This document shows positions 56,356 to 64,000 of a stretch of 64,000 nt of DNA, one piece after another. The position numbers and the translations under genes are program-made. The notes under the pieces were generated by a model that worked only from the letters and a program-made list of their open reading frames with translations, ran no database searches and was not told the origin of the DNA. This DNA is from Novosphingobium sp. Lineage in GTDB: Bacteria > Pseudomonadota > Alphaproteobacteria > Sphingomonadales > Sphingomonadaceae. Location: positions 1 through 64,000 of the forward strand of contig JAGHZR010000011.1 of the NCBI GenBank assembly GCA_017745295.1, read 5' to 3'. How positions within the stretch are numbered: position 1 is the stretch's first letter; each line of letters begins with the position of its first letter.

Positions 56356-57216
56356 TTACTTCCTGAACCTGCGAAGCACCCGCCAGGCCAAAGCCTTGCC
56401 CCGATTCCGCGCAGGCCACCGCCCGGTCCGGCGCGGCGTTAGTCCAAGCTCTCGCAGCCATCCGTTAAACGCCCGCGCATCCGCCTCGGCGAAGCTCCAT
56501 TCCGAGCGCCAGGTGATCGACAGCGAAACCGAGGGCGCGGTGCCGTTGCGCACGAAGTGCGGCGCCATGACCGGCACGTAGACCGCTTCTCCCGGCGAGA
56601 GTGCGAATTCGGTCCCGCCGGAGAGCAGGTCGTCGCGCCATTTGAGTTCGCGGCCGCCGCCGGTGTGATAGGTTTCGTGCACCAGATCCGGTGCGAAGCG
56701 GGGATCGCCGGCGGGAAACTGGGTCATGACCTTGGTGCCGCGCAGTTGTAGCAGGATATTGTGCTCGGGATCGAAGTGGTAGGGGGTGACGCCGCCCGCC
56801 GACGTGACGAAGGCGAAGGCCTGTAGCTTCATCATCCGGCCGGTTTTCGCTTCGATGGCGGGGCGCAGTTCGGCCAGGAGTTCTTCGAGCAGGCGGGCGT
56901 AGTCGGGATGCTGCTCGATGTTCTTGATGACGGCCCAGGAGTTGGTCGTCTCGATCTCGCGGATGGTGCGGCCGATGGGAATGCCGGTGGCGGCGGGCTT
57001 GCCGTCCACGCCGAGGGGCTGGTTGCCGAAGTTGTACTCGACCGAAGCGGAGGGCAGCGATTCCGCGAGGGCGGCCAGCGCTTCCAGCGTCATCAGCGGA
57101 TGATCGCCGAGAGCGTGGGTCAGCTTGTGCGGCACTTCGGGGTAGTTGGCGGCGAAGCGGGCGCGGGTTTCCTCGGGGAAGACGGCGGCGCTGGCCGTTT
57201 TCGAGAACAGGTTCAC
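56356..57216 (-). CDS. JmjC/cupin-like dioxygenase-fold protein
   Basis: 286 residues with a double-stranded beta-helix: iron-type ligands in PYHFDPEHNILLQL (H-x-D) and the distal His in VMAPHFVRNG, the pattern of Fe(II)/2-oxoglutarate JmjC or cupin_8 proteins. The substrate may be a protein or small molecule; unknown. GTG 57216 has an ideal AGGAGAG SD and overlaps the GNAT stop (GTGA), so the pair is co-translated. Confidence 0.85.
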   Translation of the reverse strand: MNLFSKTASAAVFPEETRARFAANYPEVPHKLTHALGDHPLMTLEALAALAESLPSASVEYNFGNQPLGVDGKPAATGIPIGRTIREIETTNSWAVIKNIEQHPDYARLLEELLAELRPAIEAKTGRMMKLQAFAFVTSAGGVTPYHFDPEHNILLQLRGTKVMTQFPAGDPRFAPDLVHETYHTGGGRELKWRDDLLSGGTEFALSPGEAVYVPVMAPHFVRNGTAPSVSLSITWRSEWSFAEADARAFNGWLRELGLTPRRTGRWPARNRGKALAWRVLRRFRK

Positions 57217-58361
57217 GGGCGCTCTCCTGCGGGGCTGCGCGCGATCTCGGCGCGGACGAAGTGGCGGAACAGGCGGCGGCGGATCGGGCCGCCGATGGCG
57301 ATGGAGAGGCACGCCATGGTGCGGCGTTCGCGCCAGAGGTGGTCGATCATCGGATGGTCGGCGGCGGCGCAGCTGTCGGTCCAGTCTATGTCCGCGCGTT
57401 CGAGAATGCGCAGGTTTTCGCGCTGGAGCAGGACGCCGGGGGAGAAGCGGGAATAGTCCTCGTCAAAGGCGGTCTTGAAGGAATAGGCGCCCGGCGGGGT
57501 GAGAAAGCTGGCGAGCATGGCGATGGGGCGGCCGTCCAGCGTGAGGGCGAGCCGTTTGAGGCGGCCGCGCTCGGCGGCGCCTTGCAGGCTGTCGCGAAAG
57601 AGGCTGTCGGTCGCGGGGTGGTTCGCGAGTGCGGAACCGGCCTTGCCTTTCCAGCCCGAGGCTTCGAGCGCGAGAAAGGCGTCGCGCCATGCGGCGAGAT
57701 CGTCCGCGTCTGCGCGCCGCTCTACTGCGAGCGTTCCGAGTTCGGCCAAGCGGCTGGCCTGACGGCGCAGTTCCTTGCGCTTCTTGCCGGAAAGCGAGGT
57801 TTCCAGATAGGCATCCGGTGAAAGATCCGAGGCGAGCAGGGCGCGGTCCTCTCGCAGTACCACTTCAGCGTGGCGGTGCCGATCCGTCAGCACTTGCGAA
57901 AGCGCGGCATGGAGCGGGCCTTCGAGCGGAATGCCCCGCAAGTGCAGGAATAGCGCCCGACCTGCCGTCTCATCCGCCCAATCCAGTACTGCGCGCCAGA
58001 ATGCGATTTCAGCGCCGCGCCGGACCAGCGGAGCGCCGCAGAAGCAGTTGTCGTGGAGCCAGCTTGCGAGGTTCGGCACCGGCCAACGGTAATAGCGCGG
58101 GCTGCGCAGGATCGGCAGCAGTCCGGCAAGCCGTCCGCCTATCTCGAAGCGCAGGATCATGACGGCTTCGGTCTGCGGCAGGTGGCGCAGCGAGGGGAGG
58201 AGATACCAGCTTTCGAAGAAGGGATTGGGTTCGCTGGCGTCGAGGGCGAGGCGGTCCCAGGCTGGAACTTCGGTTTCCAGCGCTTGCCAGGGCACGCAGT
58301 GCAGCGAAGGGGCCGCCGAGGCGGTCTGTTCGCGAACCGAATGGGCCTCTGGGTCGAACAT
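57213..58361 (-). CDS. GNAT acetyltransferase, BcsL/CelD-like
   Basis: 382 residues with a duplicated GNAT-like layout of the GNAT_acetyltr_6 type (BcsL/CelD, FemAB-like): N-terminal PFFESWYLLPSLRHLPQTEA and C-terminal GRLKRLALTLDGRPIAMLAS with FKTAFDEDYSRFSPGVLLQ. Some relatives lie in cellulose or polysaccharide loci, but this gene is 11 kb from the bcs operon here. It heads a two-gene leftward operon with the JmjC-like gene. Confidence 0.82.
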   Translation of the reverse strand: MFDPEAHSVREQTASAAPSLHCVPWQALETEVPAWDRLALDASEPNPFFESWYLLPSLRHLPQTEAVMILRFEIGGRLAGLLPILRSPRYYRWPVPNLASWLHDNCFCGAPLVRRGAEIAFWRAVLDWADETAGRALFLHLRGIPLEGPLHAALSQVLTDRHRHAEVVLREDRALLASDLSPDAYLETSLSGKKRKELRRQASRLAELGTLAVERRADADDLAAWRDAFLALEASGWKGKAGSALANHPATDSLFRDSLQGAAERGRLKRLALTLDGRPIAMLASFLTPPGAYSFKTAFDEDYSRFSPGVLLQRENLRILERADIDWTDSCAAADHPMIDHLWRERRTMACLSIAIGGPIRRRLFRHFVRAEIARSPAGERP

Positions 58362-58448
58362 GGTCTCGCCTGCTTATCCTTGCGGGCGGTCTAGCGCATC
58401 GCTCTCAAGGAAGTGCTAACGCGGGCATGGAAAAGACCTGCCACTACC

Positions 58449-58536
58449 CTCGTCATTGCGAGGAGGCGAAGCCGACGAAGCAATCCAGAGCGGCGTAAAC
58501 CGCACTGGATTGCTTCGCTACGCTCGCAATGACGAG
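58449..58536. repeat. Intergenic inverted repeat, family B (imperfect copy)
   Basis: Outer arms share CTCGTCATTGCGAG and GAAGCAATCCAG-type blocks with the other copies, but the left arm carries extra bases (AGGCGAAGCCGA), so pairing is interrupted. It lies between the hppA stop side and the GNAT start. Confidence 0.8.
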
Positions 58537-58561
58537 GGTGGAGAACTATCGTCGCATACCC

Positions 58562-60655
<2,094 letters not shown>

Positions 60656-60813
60656 AAAACGCCCCCTTTTTCCCAACGATGTACCGACGGGTTCTCCCGT
60701 TCTGAAGGTAAAGGGCTATAGACAAGCGCGATTACTGGCAAGCGACTTCGTTTGCGGGTGATTTTCTCGGAATGGGGAGGGCGTGGGTAGCAAGGATTCT
60801 GGCCCCAGACTCC

Positions 60814-60863
60814 TCGTCATCCTGAACTTGTTTAGCTGCGCTGACCTTCGGTTCAGGATCCAT
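60814..60863. repeat. Degenerate family A repeat
   Basis: CGTCATCCTGAACTTGTTTA is followed by TTCAGGATCCAT after an 18-bp unrelated centre, matching shortened arms of the element at 17318-17409. Confidence 0.7.
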
Positions 60864-61086
60864 TTCGCCGCTCAAGCCGGAGTGTAGAGCAGAAAGCGGC
60901 GCTCTCGGTTGGAGAACATAGAAACCGTATGAAGTTGCAAAGCAGCGGCGTGAGTACGCAAGCCGCTACAGATTACGCGATCAAAGAGGAGCGCGGCCGG
61001 TCCCACTACCGACGGTTATTTCGCCAGAAGCATAATTAATCGTAGGACCAACCTCTATCGGGTCACATTTGCCCGGTTCTAACCCC

Positions 61087-61265
61087 ACCCCGCTCAGGCT
61101 GAGCTTGTCGAAGGCCGCCCGCAGCGCCCGGCTAGTGGCCGGATAGCGGCCCACAATTACATCCTGAGTCTCCGGGACGGCATTACTATGTCGGCCAATG
61201 CTGATGACCTCGAACGTCGTAGCGGCTTGCCGCAGGGGCTTCGACAGGCTCAGCCTGAGCGGGGT
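61087..61265. repeat. Inverted pair, family C
   Basis: Two 27-bp arms, 61087-61113 and 61239-61265, complementary but for one base; core CTCAGGCTGAGC. They flank about 125 bp. This GC-rich motif has the look of dispersed sphingomonad repeats. Confidence 0.8.
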
Positions 61266-61281
61266 CAGGAAAGGAATTTGT

Positions 61282-61406
61282 TCGCGCAAAGGCGCGAAAG
61301 TGTTGCGGCCGCAGTGAATTCACTTTTTTACGACGTTGCGAAAATCGCAGCGCCAAAGGTGAGGGCGGCATTGCCGTAGGAACGACCTCTCTACGCCTTT
61401 GCGCGA
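61282..61406. repeat. Inverted pair, family D
   Basis: TCGCGCAAAGGCG at 61282-61294 is exactly inverted at 61394-61406, about 100 bp apart; the left arm also forms a local TTCGCG/CGCGAA dyad. Confidence 0.65.
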
Positions 61407-61438
61407 GCCGCTCTTCCTTTCCATCCGCAACGCTGCCC

Positions 61439-62398
61439 TCAGTGCTGATACCCCAGTCTCTCCGGCAGCGGGACCGGTGCGCCGTTCCATTCCAGCGCGA
61501 TGCCGCTGCCATCCGCCACCGCGCCGATGGCATGGACGCCGGTGCCGAGCGCCTTGGCGGCGGCGCGGACGTAGGCGCTGTTCACGGGCGGGGCGGTGAA
61601 CAGCAGGACATAGTCGTCGCCCGCCGTCATGGCCGAAATCCGCTTGTCGAGATCGTCGCCGAGCGTGGCGACGAAGGCGCGGGAGAGCGGAACGTCCTCG
61701 GCGGCGATGACGATCGAGACTCCGCTGGCCTCGGCCATGCGCCGGGCATCGACCAGCAGGCCGTCGGACACGTCCATCATCGCCGTCGCCAGCGGGGCCA
61801 AGGCAACGCCCAGCGCCGGTTCCGGCATCGGGCGGCGGTAGCGGTCGGTCAGCCACGCGGCCTGCGGGGTCTGTACCTTGCTGCCCGAAGTGAGCAGTTC
61901 GAGGCCGAGGCCGGAATCGCCCAGAGTGCCGCTTACCCAGACGAGATCGCCGCTTTGGGCGCCGCTGCGCGAGGGGACCGGGCAGTCTTCCGGGCCGCGG
62001 CCAAGGGCCGTCAGCGAGAAGCTGCGCGCCGAGCCTTGCGGCATGCGGACGGTGTCGCCGCCGAGCAGCGGCAAGTGGAAATGACGGCAGGCCAGCTCCA
62101 TTCCGGCGAGGAAGGCGCGGTCCCATTCCTCGTCGCCGAGCGCGTGCGACTTGAGGCAGCCGAGCGGCTCGGCACCCTTGGCGGCAAGGTCCGAGGCGTT
62201 CACGGCGACGAGTTTCCAGGCGACGTCCTCGGCCGGATCGTCGGGCAGGAAGTGGACGCCCTCGACGAGCGTATCCATCGTCAGCACCAGCTTCTCGCCG
62301 CCGAGTTCGAGCACGGCGGCATCGTCCGCTAGGCCCCGTGCGGCGGGGCTTACGGCAATGGCGCGCAAGGCGTCGATGAAGGCGAATTCGCGGGTCAT
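61439..62398 (-). CDS. thiL: Thiamine-monophosphate kinase
   Basis: Phosphorylates thiamine monophosphate to thiamine pyrophosphate with ATP. The 319-residue AIRS-fold protein shows LADDAAVL (usually GDDAAVL), the metal loop TMDTLVEGVHF, NASDLAAKGAEPLG, GGDTVR, TAMMDVSDGLLVDARRM and ISAMTAGDDYVLLF. There is no clear SD; the start codon lies 5 bp below a perfect hairpin. Follows nusB by 79 bp on the same strand. Confidence 0.95.
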   Translation of the reverse strand: MTREFAFIDALRAIAVSPAARGLADDAAVLELGGEKLVLTMDTLVEGVHFLPDDPAEDVAWKLVAVNASDLAAKGAEPLGCLKSHALGDEEWDRAFLAGMELACRHFHLPLLGGDTVRMPQGSARSFSLTALGRGPEDCPVPSRSGAQSGDLVWVSGTLGDSGLGLELLTSGSKVQTPQAAWLTDRYRRPMPEPALGVALAPLATAMMDVSDGLLVDARRMAEASGVSIVIAAEDVPLSRAFVATLGDDLDKRISAMTAGDDYVLLFTAPPVNSAYVRAAAKALGTGVHAIGAVADGSGIALEWNGAPVPLPERLGYQH

Positions 62399-62403
62399 GA
62401 CGT

Positions 62404-62431
62404 GACAATGGGCCCCGCAGGGCCCATTGTC
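62404..62431 (-). promoter_or_regulatory. Perfect hairpin at the thiL start
   Basis: GACAATGGGCCC (62404-62415) pairs exactly with 62420-62431 around CGCA. On the leftward transcript it ends 5 nt before the thiL ATG and covers the place of an SD. It could attenuate, mask initiation or end nusB transcripts. It does not look like a TPP riboswitch. Confidence 0.6.
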
Positions 62432-62477
62432 GAGATCACGCGTGCGCGGTCATGCCGCGCACAACAGGTGCAGCAAT

Positions 62478-62933
62478 TCAGCGGACGTCTTTCGCCACGG
62501 CATCGAGCACGCCGTTGACGAACTTCGCCTCGCGCGCGTCGAAGAAGGCGTGGGCGACGTCGAGATATTCGCCGATCGCCGCGCCGGTCGGCACGTCGGC
62601 GCGGGCCAGCAGTTCGTAGACACCGGCGCGCAGGATCTGCAGCATGGTCTTGTCGAGCCGGGCGAGCGACCAGCCGTCGGCCAGTTTGGCGGAAAGCAGT
62701 TCGTCGATCTCGTCGCGGCGGGCGATCACGCCTTTCACCACGTCGTCGAAGAAGGCGACTTCGGCCTTGGCGTACTGGTCCTCGTCGATTTCCGCACCGA
62801 GCCGGTGGCGGTGGAATTCGTCGAGCAGGATGGCCTGCGCGGTGCCTTCCATCTCGAACTGATAGAGGGCCTGGACGGCGGCGAGGCGCGCGGCGGAGCG
62901 GGCCTGCTTCGAATTGGGCTTGGAATTGCTCAT
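62478..62933 (-). CDS. nusB: Transcription antitermination factor NusB
   Basis: 151 residues, all-helical. It binds boxA RNA with NusE (S10) in rRNA antitermination. Family features: ARLAAVQALYQFEM at the N-terminus, LDKTMLQILRAGVYELLAR and IGEYLDVAHAFFDAREAKFV. Overlaps the hisD stop as ATGA. Order hisD-nusB-thiL. Confidence 0.96.
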   Translation of the reverse strand: MSNSKPNSKQARSAARLAAVQALYQFEMEGTAQAILLDEFHRHRLGAEIDEDQYAKAEVAFFDDVVKGVIARRDEIDELLSAKLADGWSLARLDKTMLQILRAGVYELLARADVPTGAAIGEYLDVAHAFFDAREAKFVNGVLDAVAKDVR

Positions 62934-64000
62934 CGGGAAAGTCTCACGGAAATGGAGCGCGCGTGCGCGGGAAGCCCTTCGGCATCGGCAAGGGCAACGG
63001 CGGCGGGGCCAATGGCCTCAAGCGCCGCCTGGTCGAGCTGGATGAAGCTGGTGCGCTTCATGAAATCGAGGACCGACAGGCCCGAGGCGAACCGTGCGCG
63101 GCGCCCGGTGGGGAGCACGTGGTTGGGGCCGGCGACGTAATCGCCGACCGCTTCGGGGGTCATGCGGCCGAGGAACACCGATCCGGCGTGGCGAATCTGG
63201 CGGAACAGGGTTTCGGGATCGTCGGTGGCGATCTCGACGTGTTCGGCGGCGAGGGCATCGGCCAGCGCCGGGGCCTCGTCGAAGCTGTCGACGACGACGA
63301 TCACGCCGTAGTCGTTCCACGACTGGCGCGCGGTCGCCTCGGTGGCGAGGGCGGCGAGTTCGATCTCCACCGCCTCGGCCACGGCGTCCGCATAGGCGGC
63401 ATCGTCGGTGATGAGGATCGATTGCGAGGTGGGGTCGTGCTCGGCCTGGCTCAGCAGGTCCGCGGCGATGCGGCGCGGTTCGTTCTTGGCATCCGCGATC
63501 ACGAGGATTTCGCTCGGGCCGGCCACCATGTCGATGCCGACGACGCCATAAAGCTGGCGCTTGGCTTCGGCCACCCAGGCGTTGCCGGGGCCGGTGATCA
63601 CGTCGACGGGCGCGATCCGCTCGGTGCCATAGGCGAGCGCACCCACGGCATGGGCACCGCCCACGCGCCAGACCTCATCGACACCGGCAAGATGTGCGGC
63701 GGCGAGGACGAGCGCATTGACTTCGCCCTTGGGGGTCGGCGTGACGACGACGAGCCGCTCGACGCCCGCGACTTTGGCAGGGATCGCGTTCATCAGCATC
63801 GACGAGGGATAGGCCGCGCGGCCGCCTGGAACGTAGAGCCCGGCGGCATCGACTGCACGCCACACGGCGCCGAGGCGCACGCCCGCCGCATCGGTGTAGT
63901 CGCGGTTTTCGGGCAGCTGGGCGGCGTGATAGGCGCGGATGCGCTCCGCTGCGAGTTCGAGGGCGCTGCGCAGCTCGGGCGTCAGGGCCTCGAAAGCGGC
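62930..64000 (-). CDS. hisD: Histidinol dehydrogenase, 3' part
   Basis: Last two oxidations of histidine synthesis (histidinol to histidine, NAD). The gene continues past the right edge; 356 residues of about 430 are visible. Family motifs: GLYVPGGRAAYPSS, DVITGPGNAWVAEAKRQLYG, GIDMVAGPSEI, zinc-site LLSQAEHDPTSQ and GPNHVLPTGRRARF. The last coded residues overlap nusB. Confidence 0.97.
   Translation of the reverse strand, partial: AAFEALTPELRSALELAAERIRAYHAAQLPENRDYTDAAGVRLGAVWRAVDAAGLYVPGGRAAYPSSMLMNAIPAKVAGVERLVVVTPTPKGEVNALVLAAAHLAGVDEVWRVGGAHAVGALAYGTERIAPVDVITGPGNAWVAEAKRQLYGVVGIDMVAGPSEILVIADAKNEPRRIAADLLSQAEHDPTSQSILITDDAAYADAVAEAVEIELAALATEATARQSWNDYGVIVVVDSFDEAPALADALAAEHVEIATDDPETLFRQIRHAGSVFLGRMTPEAVGDYVAGPNHVLPTGRRARFASGLSVLDFMKRTSFIQLDQAALEAIGPAAVALADAEGLPAHARSISVRLSR

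Larger units (their letters stand above)
60656..61438. other. Repeat-filled intergenic region hppA / thiL
   Basis: 783 bp with no gene I can support. It holds a degenerate family A element, an inverted family C pair and a family D inverted repeat (listed separately). The hppA promoter should lie within the first ~150 bp. A leftward open frame at 60981-61289 runs through the family C arms and is probably not a gene. Confidence 0.75.

Noticed and set aside
60981..61289. Possible 102-aa leftward gene in the hppA-thiL gap
   Set aside because: The N-terminal and middle parts are translated family C repeat arms (LRLSLSKP, LSLSG); no SD, no domain. A decayed gene fragment remains possible.
62404..62431. 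TPP riboswitch before thiL
   Set aside because: No THI-box sequence and the space is too short; only a simple hairpin is present.

Overview
The window is GC-rich, densely packed bacterial chromosome. It most resembles an alphaproteobacterium of the order Sphingomonadales (Novosphingobium-like). The signs are short gaps, many ATGA/GTGA/TGATG start-stop overlaps, the infA-maf-RNase E/G-yacG-tRNA-Phe block, TonB receptors, and the typical intergenic palindromes of this group. This placement is inference from gene content and style, not a database match. No phage, transposase, CRISPR array or rRNA was seen.

Layout. 0-6 kb: the 3' part of lepA, two strong hairpins, a probable four-gene cassette (membrane-tethered LuxR-type HTH protein, small helical protein, five-helix membrane protein, RadC-like JAB protein) and phosphoglucomutase. 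5.9-11.3 kb: a complete-looking coenzyme F420 cluster, with cofC-npdG leftward and cofE-cofD-cofGH rightward from one 85-bp divergent intergenic region. 11.3-17.3 kb: a catabolic-looking block with a VOC protein, a sulfotransferase-family protein, an AraC regulator, an SDR, a medium-chain dehydrogenase and an alkylsulfatase-like metallo-beta-lactamase protein. 17.5-22.3 kb: a LuxR regulator divergent from cysD-cysNC-cysQ (PAPS formation and PAP turnover). 22.3-29.2 kb: a TetR-flanked acyl/aldehyde cluster (YhdH/AcuI-like reductase, acyl-CoA synthetase, SDR, aldehyde dehydrogenase). 29.2-35.1 kb: a tripartite RND efflux operon. 35.3-45.8 kb: a cellulose synthesis operon with a fused BcsA-BcsB and a BcsQ-like protein lacking the P-loop lysine. 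46.1-48.3 kb: tRNA-Phe, yacG, an RNase E/G-like gene, maf, infA. 48.6-58.4 kb: a TonB receptor, uvrC, an M1 aminopeptidase, a JmjC/cupin-like protein and a BcsL/CelD-like GNAT. 58.6-64 kb: membrane pyrophosphatase, a repeat-filled 0.8-kb gap, thiL, nusB and the 3' part of hisD.

How the parts may work together. The F420 cluster holds the side-chain and deazaflavin genes plus NADPH:F420 oxidoreductase. It has no FbiB-type nitroreductase domain and no recognisable F420-using enzyme, so clients must be elsewhere or unrecognised. Between 11.8 and 22.3 kb lie a sulfotransferase fold, a sulfatase-like fold and the PAPS genes, which suggests but does not prove sulfate-ester chemistry. The most interesting leads are the F420 cluster with its divergent CofE motif, the HTH/RadC membrane cassette, the altered active sites in the sulfatase-like protein and BcsQ, and three places where a dyad covers a ribosome binding site or promoter.
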